A stretch of 64,000 nt of DNA. Source: Gemmatimonadaceae bacterium. GTDB lineage: Bacteria > Gemmatimonadota > Gemmatimonadetes > Gemmatimonadales > Gemmatimonadaceae. The DNA lies in NCBI GenBank assembly GCA_036273715.1, contig DASUHB010000073.1:1-64000 (forward strand), in the 5' to 3' direction. The stretch's first letter is position 1, and every line of letters begins with the position of its first letter. Below the pieces are notes generated by a model, which worked only from the letters and a program-made list of their open reading frames with translations, made no database searches and had not been told where the DNA came from. The position numbers and the translations under genes were made by a program. Shown here one piece after another: positions 1 to 8,304 of this stretch.

Positions 1-1095
1 CTTCCACTCGACCGCATCGGCGGCGCGGCCGTCGGTGCCGAGCCCGCCGCCCTGCACGCGCAGCGCCTTGATGCGCGCGACGACGCGCTCGGCCTCGTGC
101 TCCTCGCCGTCGCATTCCACGACACGCACGGGATCGCCCTCGCCGAGCTCGCTCCACAGCTTCTTCGGGAAGATCTTCGGGTTGAGCGCGATCACCGCGT
201 TGGCCGCGCGCAGGATGGCCTCGGTGGAGCGGTAGTTCTGCTCCAGCGGAATGACCTTGAGCGACGGGAAGTCCGCGGGCAGCCGCTGCAGGTTCTCGAT
301 CGTGGCGCCGCGCCAGCCGTAGATGCTCTGGTCGTCGTCGCCCACCACGAGGACGTTGCCGTGCTCGCCGCCTAACAGAGAGATCAGCCGGTACTGCGCG
401 CGATTCGTGTCCTGGTATTCATCCACCAGGATGAACTGGAAGCGGCGCCGGTACTCGGCCAACCGGTCCGGATGCTGTTCCAGCAGGCGCACCGGCAGCA
501 CGAGCAGGTCATCGAAGTCCGCGGCGTTCGCTTCGCGCAGCGCCCGCTCGAGCAGCGGATACACCACGGCCGCGGCGCGCTCGACGGGATGCAGCGCTCG
601 CGCGGCGTACTCCTCCGGCGTCACCAGCGCGTTCTTGGCGTCGGAGATCTCGGCGCGCAGCGCCTTTGGCGCCCACTCCTTGGTGGAGATGCGCGCCTGC
701 TCCATCATCCGCCTAACGAGCGCGAGGCTGTCGTCCTCGTCGTAGATCGTGAAGCTCGCCGTGCGTCCCACCAGCGGCGCTTCGCGGCGCAGCATCCGCG
801 CGCCGATCGCGTGGAACGTTCCCGCCCACATACCTTCCGGTTCCTCGCCCAACAATCGCGCCACGCGCTCGCGCATCTCGCCTGCCGCCTTGTTCGTGAA
901 CGTGACCGCAAGAATGTGCCGCGGATCCACGCCGTGGTGCTCGATGAGCCGCGCGATGCGCGTCGTGAGCACGCGCGTCTTCCCGGAGCCCGCACCGGCG
1001 AGCACGAGAATCGGTCCCTCGAAATGCAAGACTGCCTCGCGCTGCGCGTCGTTGAGCGAGGCCAGCACGTCCGGCGAGATGGCGGTGCGACTCAT
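1..1095 (-). CDS. uvrD: UvrD/PcrA/Rep-type ATP-dependent DNA helicase, N-terminal 365 residues
   Basis: Superfamily 1A 3'-5' helicase acting in nucleotide-excision and mismatch repair. The first 365 codons are present and the reading frame runs off the left edge, so the C-terminal half is missing. Visible motifs in order: Walker A GAGSGKT near residue 35, motif Ia TFTNKAA, Walker B VDEYQDTN near residue 236, motif III GDDDQSIYGWRGA, motif IV QNYRS. The ATG overlaps the stop of the upstream sensor kinase (ATGA), so the two are probably translated together. UvrD, PcrA and Rep cannot be separated from this half alone; the helicase family itself is certain. Confidence 0.93.
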   Translation of the reverse strand, partial: MSRTAISPDVLASLNDAQREAVLHFEGPILVLAGAGSGKTRVLTTRIARLIEHHGVDPRHILAVTFTNKAAGEMRERVARLLGEEPEGMWAGTFHAIGARMLRREAPLVGRTASFTIYDEDDSLALVRRMMEQARISTKEWAPKALRAEISDAKNALVTPEEYAARALHPVERAAAVVYPLLERALREANAADFDDLLVLPVRLLEQHPDRLAEYRRRFQFILVDEYQDTNRAQYRLISLLGGEHGNVLVVGDDDQSIYGWRGATIENLQRLPADFPSLKVIPLEQNYRSTEAILRAANAVIALNPKIFPKKLWSELGEGDPVRVVECDGEEHEAERVVARIKALRVQGGGLGTDGRAADAVEWK

Positions 1096-2237
1096 CCCTG
1101 AAGTATAATGTCGAACGCCGCGCCTTTCTCGGACGGCGCGAGCACGAGTCGACCGCCGTGATTCTCTTCCACGATGCGCTTGGCGAGCGAGAGTCCAATC
1201 CCCCACCCCGACTGCTTGGTGGAATAGCCCGGCTCGAAGATGCGCGCGCGCAGCTCGCGCGGCACGCCGGGACCATCGTCGGCCACGCGCACACGCACAC
1301 GGTCGGGATCGAGCCGCTTCGTGGTCATGTACAGTCGGCCGCCGCGGCCCGCGAGCGCATCGAGTCCGTTCTTGACGAGCACTTCGAGCGCCCATTCGAG
1401 CAGCACCTCATCTCCTTCGATCACGATCGGCTCGTTCGCGCGCGACGCCACGAGCGTGACCGCGTGGGCGAGCGTCGGCACGCGCGCCTGGAAATACGCG
1501 CCGACGCGCACCACCAGGTCGCCGAGGTCGAGCTTGTCGCGGCGCGGCGGCCGGCCGATGCGCTCGAAGCGATGCGACACGCGCTCGAGCCGCTCCAGGT
1601 CCGCCTCCATGTGCCGCGCCGCCGATGCCGAGACCTCATCGTCCGCATGATCGCGCAACAGCTCGATCCATCCGCTCAAGCTCGAGAGCGGCGTCGCCAA
1701 CTGGTGCGCCGATTCGCGCGCCATGCCCGCCCACACGCGTTCGCGGTCGGCGCGGCTTCGCGTGCGAATCACGTACACGATCGCGGCTCCCGTTAGGACG
1801 AGCAGCGATGCCAGCAAGAGCGGAATGAAGCGCAGGCTCGTGATGAGCACGCTGTCGCCGAAGTGCACCTTGCCGATGCCGGGCTCGATTACGGGGGCGT
1901 TCTGTTTGTCGAGCGATGCGACGTAGGTGCGCACCCGCGGATCGGTGAGCGGCGCCGAAAACGGTAGATTCACCGCCGCCGTGGGCATTCCCGCCGTATC
2001 GGTGATGACGACCGGCACGCCCAGCTCGTTGATCTGCTGCGACAGCGCGAGCAACGCGGTGTTGCCCGATTCTTCGGTCGGATCGGTGAGCGCTTGATAC
2101 ACTCGCGCGTACATCGCGCCGTAGCGTCCGGCGTCGCGCCGGAGCTCGCGGACGACGCGCCGCGAGTACACGGTGTACGCGCTGAGAAGGACGGCGAGCA
2201 GTCCTCCGAGCACGACGACCGTCGCGCTGCGCCGCAT
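1092..2237 (-). CDS. Membrane sensor histidine kinase
   Basis: 381-residue two-component kinase. Transmembrane helix about 6-24, an extracytoplasmic sensor stretch about 25-128, second helix about 129-157. The dimerisation H-box carries the phosphoacceptor His178 in ESAHQLATPLSSL. The ATPase domain shows an N-box with Asn290, G1 DDGPG about 320-324 and G2 GWGIGLS about 344-350. No HAMP or PAS domain is evident. It sits 5 nt after serS and overlaps the helicase start. No response regulator is adjacent; the closest, at 4620-5051, lies in another operon on the other strand, so partner and stimulus are unknown. Confidence 0.92.
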   Translation of the reverse strand: MRRSATVVVLGGLLAVLLSAYTVYSRRVVRELRRDAGRYGAMYARVYQALTDPTEESGNTALLALSQQINELGVPVVITDTAGMPTAAVNLPFSAPLTDPRVRTYVASLDKQNAPVIEPGIGKVHFGDSVLITSLRFIPLLLASLLVLTGAAIVYVIRTRSRADRERVWAGMARESAHQLATPLSSLSGWIELLRDHADDEVSASAARHMEADLERLERVSHRFERIGRPPRRDKLDLGDLVVRVGAYFQARVPTLAHAVTLVASRANEPIVIEGDEVLLEWALEVLVKNGLDALAGRGGRLYMTTKRLDPDRVRVRVADDGPGVPRELRARIFEPGYSTKQSGWGIGLSLAKRIVEENHGGRLVLAPSEKGAAFDIILQG

Positions 2238-2242
2238 GGGCG

Positions 2243-3514
2243 TTAGCCGAGCGTGTCCGCGCCCAGGTAGGGACGCAGCGCTTCCGGCACGGCGACGGTG
2301 CCGTCGGCGCGCTGATGGTGCTCGAGCAACGCCACGATCGTGCGCGGAAAGGCGAGCCCCGATCCGTTGAGCGTGTGCACGAAGCGCGGCTTCTCACCGG
2401 GGCCGGGACGGTAGCGAATGTTCGCGCGCCGCGCTTGAAAGTCCGTGAACGTGGAACACGAGGACACCTCGAGCCACGCGCCGACGCCGGGTGCGAACAC
2501 CTCGAGGTCGTACGTCTTGGCGCTCGAGAATCCGGTATCGCCGGCGGCGAGAATCTTCACGCGATACGGCAGCTCGAGTTTTCTGAGCGCCGTTTCGGCG
2601 TGCGACGTGAGCAGCTCGAGCTGCGCGTCCGAGTCCTCCGGCCTCACGTACCGCACGAGCTCGACCTTGTCGAACTGGTGCACCCGGATCAGGCCGCGCG
2701 TGTCTTTGCCGTGGGCGCCAGCCTCGCGGCGGAAGCATTGCGAGTACGCGGTGAGCGCCATGGGCAGGTCGCCGGCATCCAGCACTTCGTCGCGATAGAG
2801 GTTGGTGACCGGAACTTCGGCGGTCGGAATGAGAAAGAAGTCGTCGCTGGTGACGTACGCATCCTCCTCGAATTTGGGCAGCTGGCCGGTGCCGGTCATC
2901 GAGCGGCGGTTGACCAGCGTGGGCACCCACACTTCCTCGTAGCCGTGTTGGCGCGTGGCGAGGTCGAGGAAGAACGCGAGGAGCGCGCGCACGAGCCGCG
3001 CGCCGCCGCGGCGAAAGACGATGAAGCCCGAGCCGGCGATCTTGGCGCCGCGCGGCAGATCCAGGATGCCTAACTGCTCGCCGACTTCCCAGTGCGGCCG
3101 GACGCCATCGTGCGACCGCGGCTCGCCCCACGTGCGGAGGACGCGGTTGGCCTCCTCGCCGCCCTCCGGCACGTCGCCTAACGGAATGTTCGGCAGCTCG
3201 TATTGCAGCCGCTCGAGCTCGGCGAACTGCGCGTCGTAAGCGTGCTGGAGGGCGGCGATCTCATCGCCTAACGCGCGGGTGCGGGCGATGACCTCCGACG
3301 CATCCTCGCCCGCCTTCTTGCGCCGGGCCACGTCCTGGCTGGCCGCGTTGCGCGCCGCCTGCTTCTCCTCGATCTGCCCGAGCAAGGCGCGCCGCTCGCG
3401 GTCGAGCGCTTCGGCCCGGTCGATCACGGGCCCAAGCATCTCGAGCTTCCCGCGACGGCGCATCCCGTCGCGAAGCGCCGCGATGTTCTCGCGCAGGAGC
3501 TTCAGGTCGTGCAC
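2243..3514 (-). CDS. serS: Serine--tRNA ligase
   Basis: Class II aminoacyl-tRNA synthetase charging tRNA-Ser (and tRNA-Sec where present); cytoplasmic. 423 residues, the usual SerRS length. The N-terminal long coiled-coil arm (about 1-105) begins MHDLKLLRENIAALR and is rich in charged heptads. The catalytic domain has motif 2 (QCFRREAG followed by GLIRVHQFDKVE) and motif 3 (LNGSGLAFPRTIVALLE) near the C-terminus. The start is a GTG one base after the TGA of the upstream lipoprotein gene, which implies re-initiation or coupling. The sensor kinase follows 5 nt downstream. Confidence 0.98.
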   Translation of the reverse strand: MHDLKLLRENIAALRDGMRRRGKLEMLGPVIDRAEALDRERRALLGQIEEKQAARNAASQDVARRKKAGEDASEVIARTRALGDEIAALQHAYDAQFAELERLQYELPNIPLGDVPEGGEEANRVLRTWGEPRSHDGVRPHWEVGEQLGILDLPRGAKIAGSGFIVFRRGGARLVRALLAFFLDLATRQHGYEEVWVPTLVNRRSMTGTGQLPKFEEDAYVTSDDFFLIPTAEVPVTNLYRDEVLDAGDLPMALTAYSQCFRREAGAHGKDTRGLIRVHQFDKVELVRYVRPEDSDAQLELLTSHAETALRKLELPYRVKILAAGDTGFSSAKTYDLEVFAPGVGAWLEVSSCSTFTDFQARRANIRYRPGPGEKPRFVHTLNGSGLAFPRTIVALLEHHQRADGTVAVPEALRPYLGADTLG

Positions 3515-3515
3515 G

Positions 3516-4124
3516 TCAGAATGTGGGGAGGCCTTCCTTGAACGATCGGAATCCGCAATTCGGGTCCACCACGATGCGGAAATAAATCGTGTTGCCCGCC
3601 GGATTCGTGAGCTCGTTGAACGGCGTGTAGTTGATGCTGTCGATGACGATCTTGGAATAAATGAACGTCTGCGACGTCACCAGTTGGACCGCGCACGCGC
3701 TCGACGCGGCCTGAACGACCAGGATCGTACCAACCTTGAGCGGCACGACCGTGCTGTCGTTGTAGGTCACGTTGGGCGCGAACGTGATCGCATCGAACGC
3801 CTGCGTGGAATCGACGATGAAGCCCGCGTTGCCGAACGACGCCACCGCGCGCGGCGGCTCGGCGTACGCCTGCGGATTCCCGAGGCTGTCCGGCCGAATG
3901 TCGAACACGATGTCGTAGTGCGTCGTCGGGCTCGTCGTGACGAGCTGGGGTCCGAACGTGTTGAGTGCGGTGGGCGCGTTGGTCGGCGCCTGCGTCAACC
4001 CGTACACGGCCAGCGTGTCGGCGATGACGTCAACCGTGGCGTGTACGGCGAACGGATTGCCGCACGCCGACGTCGCGAGCACGGCAAGAGCGCCAAAGGT
4101 CAAGACCAGCGATCTGGCCGGCAT
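3516..4124 (-). CDS. Putative lipoprotein of unknown function
   Basis: About 202 residues. From the ATG at 4124 the product begins with a basic residue, a hydrophobic stretch and a lipobox-like end (LATSACGNPF), so it is probably exported and lipidated. In-frame ATGs at 4151 and 4226 exist, but the promoter at 4168-4196 would start transcription about 4160, excluding 4226 and leaving almost no leader for 4151. The mature part is rich in Thr, Val and Asn, likely beta-structured, with two Cys late in the chain. No family recognised. The serS GTG lies one base beyond its stop. Confidence 0.7.
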   Translation of the reverse strand: MPARSLVLTFGALAVLATSACGNPFAVHATVDVIADTLAVYGLTQAPTNAPTALNTFGPQLVTTSPTTHYDIVFDIRPDSLGNPQAYAEPPRAVASFGNAGFIVDSTQAFDAITFAPNVTYNDSTVVPLKVGTILVVQAASSACAVQLVTSQTFIYSKIVIDSINYTPFNELTNPAGNTIYFRIVVDPNCGFRSFKEGLPTF

Positions 4125-4167
4125 GTGGCTGTGCAATGGTGAACTAAGCATCGTGGTGGATGGCGGA

Positions 4168-4196
4168 ACGATACCGACGCGGCGGTGCGGTTTCAA
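4168..4196 (-). promoter_or_regulatory. Sigma70-type promoter for the lipoprotein-serS-kinase-helicase operon
   Basis: Read on the minus strand: TTGAAA, 17-nt spacer, TATCGT. It fires away from the plus-strand promoter at 4211-4239, about 15 bp apart, so the two polymerases may compete. Predicted initiation is near 4160, giving a leader of about 36 nt to the ATG at 4124. Confidence 0.6.
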
Positions 4197-4210
4197 GTTA
4201 TTCTCCGTGC

Positions 4211-4239
4211 TTGACTTCACATACATCCGGGTCTAGCTT
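4211..4239 (+). promoter_or_regulatory. Sigma70-type promoter for the Roadblock-receiver-manC operon
   Basis: TTGACT, 17-nt spacer, TAGCTT. Predicted initiation is about 4246, leaving a leader of roughly 19 nt that contains GGAG at 4256-4259, five bases before the ATG at 4265. Confidence 0.55.
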
Positions 4240-4264
4240 CGCAGCACTCGAAGCCGGAGTGATG

Positions 4265-4618
4265 ATGCCTACGATTCGCGATTTGGTGGCCGCACTGCGC
4301 CAACGCGATGGTGTCGAGGCAGCCGTTGTGTTGGGTCGCGACGGTTTGCTCATCGACAGCCAAACGGAGCCAACCGTGGACGCGGAGCGCGTCGCGGCGC
4401 TGATCCCGTCCATCGTCGCCGCTGCCGACGAATACGGCTCGCACGACGAACGCGGCTCGCTCACCACTGCCGTGCTCGAGTTCGCGCAAGGCATCGCGAT
4501 CATCTCGGTGCTCAACAACGACGCCATTCTGGTCGTCCTCGCCAAGGCCACGGCGAACCTGGCGCCCCTGTTGTTCGAACTGCGGCGCAACCGCGAGAAC
4601 ATCGCCGCGCTTGTCTGA
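4265..4618 (+). CDS. Roadblock/LC7-domain protein
   Basis: 117-residue single-domain protein of the Roadblock/LC7 superfamily. In bacteria these often act as dimeric partners or GAP-like regulators of small Ras-like GTPases such as MglA. Beginning MPTIRDLVAALRQRDGVEAAVVLGRDGLL, it shows the helix-strand-strand opening and later an AIISVLNNDAILVVLA strand typical of the fold. Two ATGs are adjacent (4262 and 4265); the second has GGAG at the better spacing. No MglA-type GTPase is encoded in the window. The receiver gene follows one base after its stop, suggesting a joint signalling role. Confidence 0.8.
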   Translation: MPTIRDLVAALRQRDGVEAAVVLGRDGLLIDSQTEPTVDAERVAALIPSIVAAADEYGSHDERGSLTTAVLEFAQGIAIISVLNNDAILVVLAKATANLAPLLFELRRNRENIAALV

Positions 4619-4619
4619 G

Positions 4620-5051
4620 ATGCCCGTCGAAGCCGAGCGGCTTCACGTGTTGGTGGCGGACGACGAGCCGCACATCGGCCGCATCATCAAGATGAAGCTC
4701 GAGCAGGGGCCGTTTGCCGTCACGCTCGCGTACGACGGACGCGAAGCCTTGGATGCGCTCGCCCAGGACAGCGACGTCGCACTCGTGATGCTCGATCTCA
4801 TGATGCCGCATCTGTCCGGACTCGATGTGCTGGCGCGCATGCGCTCGGATACGCGCTGGCAGCGCCTGCCGTGCATCATCCTCACCGCGGCCGGCCAGGA
4901 ACAACATCACAGAGAAGCAATGGCCCTCGGCGCGAGTGAGTTCCTCACGAAGCCGTTCAGCCCCAAAAAGTTGTATGCACGCGCCGCGGATCTGCTCGGC
5001 GTGGGAGACGACGTCGAGCCTTCCGGAGAGCTGAGGACGCCCGAGTCGTGA
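4620..5051 (+). CDS. Single-domain response regulator (receiver only)
   Basis: 143-residue CheY-like receiver with no output domain. Acidic pocket Asp14-Asp15 (VADDEP), phosphoacceptor Asp59 (MLDLMMP), Thr89 (LTA), Lys111 (TKPF). The ATG at 4620 lies one base past the Roadblock stop; a TTG at 4611 would overlap it and is less likely. A tail of about 22 residues rich in Gly, Glu and Pro follows the domain. It presumably signals by protein contact. Its kinase is unknown; linkage to the Roadblock protein and to sugar-nucleotide enzymes hints at control of envelope or polysaccharide synthesis (inference). Confidence 0.9.
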   Translation: MPVEAERLHVLVADDEPHIGRIIKMKLEQGPFAVTLAYDGREALDALAQDSDVALVMLDLMMPHLSGLDVLARMRSDTRWQRLPCIILTAAGQEQHHREAMALGASEFLTKPFSPKKLYARAADLLGVGDDVEPSGELRTPES

Positions 5052-6082
5052 GCCGTTGGGCCGTCATTCTGGCCGGGGGCTCGGGCACGCGATTCTGGCC
5101 GCTCAGCACGCCCGAGCGACCCAAGCAGTTGCTCCCGCTCGCGACGAGCGAACCGCTGCTGGTCGATGCGATCCGCCGGTTAGGCCCGCTCGTGCCGGGG
5201 GAACGCACGCTCATCATCACATCGGCCGCGCTGGCCGACGCCGTTCATGCGGTGGTGCCTGCCCTGCCCCGCGCGAACATCGTGGGAGAGCCGCGCGCCG
5301 CGGGCACGGGGCCGGCGCTCGCGTGGGCTGCGGCGGACATCGCGCGACGCGACGCCGACGATCCGGTGATGATCTGCGTCCACGCCGACTGGTCCATTCG
5401 CAACGACGACGGATTTCGCGAGACGCTGTCGCGCGCGGCGGCGGTCGCCGAACGCCACGGTGCGTTAGTCACCGTCGGCATCGTGCCCGAGCGGCCCGAT
5501 CCGGGGTTCGGATACATTCAGCCCGGCGAGCACGTCACGGGCGCGCGGCGCGTCGCGCGATTCGCCGAGAAGCCCGATCGGGCGACAGCCGAGCGGATGA
5601 TGTCCGAGGGCTATCTCTGGAACTCCGGCATCTTCGTGTGGCGCGCGCAGGATTTTCTGGCCGAGATCGCCTCCCACACGCCGGAGATGTCGTCCGCGTT
5701 GCGACACGCGTCCGCGGGCGACATGAATGCCTTTTATTCCGCGGTCACACCGGTGACGGTGGACGAAGGCGTGCTCGAGCGCAGCCGCAACGTGCTGGTG
5801 ATCCCCGGCGAATTCGGATGGGACGATGTCGGCACCTGGGCGGCGCTCCGGCGCGTGCACGAGCGCGACGCTGCGGGCAATGCAGTGAGCGGCGATGTGC
5901 ACCTCGTGCGGGCGCGGGACTGCGTCGCCTACGCCGAAGAGCAAACCGTGGTGCTGTATGGAGTGGCGGACCTCGTGGTCGTGGCGCGCGACGGTCTCAC
6001 GGTCGTGACCACCACCGACGGCGCGGCCGACCTCAAGTCCCTCATCGACGCGTTGCCGGCGCACGTGCGGGACCGCCGGTGA
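5048..6082 (+). CDS. manC: Mannose-1-phosphate guanylyltransferase (ManC type)
   Basis: 344 residues. Transfers GMP from GTP to mannose-1-phosphate, giving GDP-mannose for glycans; cytoplasmic. The N-terminal signature LAGGSGTRFWPLSTPERPKQLLPL is diagnostic of the nucleotidyltransferase fold, with FAEKPD about residue 177 and the WNSGIFVW stretch typical of GMP enzymes. It lacks the C-terminal isomerase domain of long bifunctional ManC/AlgA. The GTG start overlaps the receiver stop (GTGA), and its own stop overlaps the next GTG. Another hexose-1-phosphate substrate is possible but less likely. Confidence 0.88.
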   Translation: MSRWAVILAGGSGTRFWPLSTPERPKQLLPLATSEPLLVDAIRRLGPLVPGERTLIITSAALADAVHAVVPALPRANIVGEPRAAGTGPALAWAAADIARRDADDPVMICVHADWSIRNDDGFRETLSRAAAVAERHGALVTVGIVPERPDPGFGYIQPGEHVTGARRVARFAEKPDRATAERMMSEGYLWNSGIFVWRAQDFLAEIASHTPEMSSALRHASAGDMNAFYSAVTPVTVDEGVLERSRNVLVIPGEFGWDDVGTWAALRRVHERDAAGNAVSGDVHLVRARDCVAYAEEQTVVLYGVADLVVVARDGLTVVTTTDGAADLKSLIDALPAHVRDRR

Positions 6083-7284
6083 CCGCCTTCTACCTGTACG
6101 ACGACGCCCAGGCGCGCGCCATCGCGCCGTTCGCGCTCACCCGTCCGTTAGGCGAAATGCGCGCCGGCGCGGAGCTGGTGCGCCGCCGCTGGGAGCTGGC
6201 GTTCGGCACCTCCGCGGCGGGCGCCGTCGTCGCGCCCCACCTCGACGCCTTCGACGAACCCGGTGCGCCGGCCGCCGCCACCGGCGTCCTGCCGGCGCGG
6301 GCGGTGCTGGTGAACAGCCGCTGCGTCACTCCGTTAGGCTGGAAGGCGCGCGACGCCGATGTCTGGACCTGCGCCGGGGCGATCGCCGCCGTCCGGCTGG
6401 CGCGCGACACGCCGGTCTCCGAGCTCGATCGCGGCGAGGCGCCGCTGGAATCGTTGGGCGCCGCCGGATCGCGCGTCGAACCCGTCGCGGGCCGATGGAT
6501 CACGGCGGTGTGGAGCTTCATTGCCGACCTCGTCGCCCAGCTCGCAGAGGACATCGCGGTGCTCGGTCCGCTCGCCGCGAGCGCCGAGCCCGCCGGCGCG
6601 ATCGTCATCGGCGCGCGGCCGATTTACGTCGAGCCGGAGGCCGTCATCGAGCCGGGCGTGGTCTTCGATGTGAGCGCCGGACCGGTGCTCGTGCGGCGCG
6701 GCGCAATCGTGCGCGCGTTCACGCGCCTCGTCGGGCCCTGCGTGGTCGGCGCCGGCGCTACCGTGCTCGGCGACCGCATCAACGGATGCGCCATCGGCGA
6801 CGGTGCCATCGTCCGCGGCGAGCTGAGCGAAACGATCGTGCTCGGCCACTCCAACAAGTCGCACGATGGATTCGTCGGGCATTCGTACCTGGGGCGCTGG
6901 GTGAACCTGGGCGCGGGAACGATCACCAGCAACCTGAAGAACACGTACGGCCCGGTGCAGATGTGGACGCCTAACGGAGTGCGGGACACGGGCCTCCTGA
7001 AGCTCGGCACCATGTTCGGCGACCACGTCAAGACGGGCATCGGACTCCGCCTGACCACCGGCACCGTACTCGGCGCCGGCAGCAACGTGTACGGCAGCAC
7101 CATGCCGCCCAAGGTCGTGCCGGCCTTCTCGTGGGGCGAGGGGGATGCGTTAGGCAATTACCGCCTCGACAAGTTCCTCGAGACGGCCGAGCGCGCCATG
7201 GGGCGGCGCGGCATGTCGTTGGGCGAGCGCGGACGCCGCCTGTTCGGCGACGCGTACGCGGTCGCGTCCGGCGTCGCCGTATGA
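6079..7284 (+). CDS. Alternative GlmU-type sugar nucleotidyltransferase/acyltransferase
   Basis: 401 residues from a GTG overlapping the manC stop. The N-terminus (YLYDDAQAR, then FALTRPLGEMRAG and RRRWE) matches the alternative bacterial GlmU family known from Bacteroidota, which lacks the classical LAAGxGTRM loop. The C-terminal half (about 180-370) is a left-handed beta-helix of hexapeptide repeats with GHSNKSHDGFVGHSYLG and NLGAGTITSNLKNTYG, as in GlmU acetyltransferase domains. Probable role: UDP-GlcNAc-type nucleotide sugar for cell wall or lipid A. The precise substrate is not shown by the sequence. Next to manC it suggests a sugar-activation operon. Confidence 0.8.
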   Translation: MTAFYLYDDAQARAIAPFALTRPLGEMRAGAELVRRRWELAFGTSAAGAVVAPHLDAFDEPGAPAAATGVLPARAVLVNSRCVTPLGWKARDADVWTCAGAIAAVRLARDTPVSELDRGEAPLESLGAAGSRVEPVAGRWITAVWSFIADLVAQLAEDIAVLGPLAASAEPAGAIVIGARPIYVEPEAVIEPGVVFDVSAGPVLVRRGAIVRAFTRLVGPCVVGAGATVLGDRINGCAIGDGAIVRGELSETIVLGHSNKSHDGFVGHSYLGRWVNLGAGTITSNLKNTYGPVQMWTPNGVRDTGLLKLGTMFGDHVKTGIGLRLTTGTVLGAGSNVYGSTMPPKVVPAFSWGEGDALGNYRLDKFLETAERAMGRRGMSLGERGRRLFGDAYAVASGVAV

Positions 7285-8078
7285 GAGCGTGGGCGCTGGG
7301 CACCGGCAGCTCGGGCAACGCGCTCGTCCTCGAGGCGGGCGACGGCCGCGTGCTCATCGACGCCGGCTTCCCGCCGCGCGAAATGGCACGCCGGCTTCGC
7401 GCGCTCGACATCGCGCCGGAATCGATCGAAGCGCTCATCCTCACGCACGAACACCACGATCACGCGCGCGCCGCGGCCTCATGCGCGACGAAATGGCGCT
7501 GGCACACGTACGCGAGCGCGGGGACGTGGCGGTCGCTGCATCGCCCGCGAACCGGCACGTCGTTCGTCAGCGGCGCGACGCTCGATCTCCGCACGATGTC
7601 CGTGCGCACGATGCGCATCGCGCACGATGCCGCCGAGCCCATCGCACTCGTTGCGACGGCGCGCGAATCCGGCGAGCGCCTGGGCGTCGCGTACGATGTC
7701 GGACACGCGACGCGCTCGCTCGTCGACGCACTCTCCGGACTCGATACGCTCATTCTCGAGTCCAACCACGATGAAGGATGGCTTCGGGCGGGACCGTACC
7801 CGCCGAGCGTGTGCGAGCGAATCGCGGGTCCGTTCGGCCACCTGAGCAACCGCGCCGCCGGCGCCGTGGCCGCCGCGTGCGCGCATCGCGGCCTCACGAC
7901 CGTGGTGCTGGCGCACTTGAGCCGGCGATGCAACAGCCCGGAGTTGGCGCACGCGTCGATGCGCGCCGCGTTGGGCAGGACCGCGTTTCGAGGGCGACTC
8001 TACGTGTCGGAACAGGACCGCCCGATCGCGATTGCGCTGACCGACGAGCGGGCACGGCAGATGTCGCTCAATTTGTGA
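7281..8078 (+). CDS. MBL-fold metallo-hydrolase (YycJ/WalJ-like)
   Basis: 265 residues, ATG overlapping the previous stop (ATGA). Opens with the GTGSSGNALVLEAG and VLIDAGFPPRE strands; metal-binding HxHxDH is His56-Glu-His58-His-Asp60-His61, with further ligands likely at DVGHAT and in the late AHLSRRCNSPELA segment. This pattern resembles the WalJ/YycJ group, exonuclease-like MBL proteins linked to DNA mismatch repair or cell-wall control. It is the last gene of the plus-strand operon starting at 4265. Substrate unproven. Confidence 0.85.
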   Translation: MRAWALGTGSSGNALVLEAGDGRVLIDAGFPPREMARRLRALDIAPESIEALILTHEHHDHARAAASCATKWRWHTYASAGTWRSLHRPRTGTSFVSGATLDLRTMSVRTMRIAHDAAEPIALVATARESGERLGVAYDVGHATRSLVDALSGLDTLILESNHDEGWLRAGPYPPSVCERIAGPFGHLSNRAAGAVAAACAHRGLTTVVLAHLSRRCNSPELAHASMRAALGRTAFRGRLYVSEQDRPIAIALTDERARQMSLNL

Positions 8079-8121
8079 TCTGGACGCGTGCGCTGGAGCG
8101 CCGTACATTGGCGCGAACGAG

Positions 8122-8208
8122 AAGCCGCCGGCCCGCGGTTTGGAAGAGAGACGTCGCGCGCAAGGAGAAGTCGACCGCGTACGCTCGTACCACCGGGACC
8201 GGCGGCTT
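8122..8208. repeat. Perfect 10-bp inverted repeat in a convergent spacer
   Basis: AAGCCGCCGG at 8122-8131 is matched by its complement CCGGCGGCTT at 8199-8208, 67 bases apart. It lies between the convergent ends of the MBL hydrolase (8078) and the transglycosylase (8305). It may join the two transcripts' 3' ends in a long-loop structure, but has no T-run; the rest of the 226-base gap shows nothing recognisable. Confidence 0.3.
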
Positions 8209-8304
8209 ATCGCATCTGCACGAGACGCGATCGCTGCTGCAGCACTCTGGATTAGTACGATCGGCGCAGAAAAGCGTTGCATCTCGGTCGCCGCGTCCGC
8301 CGCG

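Noticed and set aside
5056-6078. Upstream 341 codons of the long frame that contains the alternative GlmU
   Set aside because: Lies in a shadow frame of manC, Arg/His-rich without domain signals; the GTG at 6079 overlapping the manC stop is the real start.
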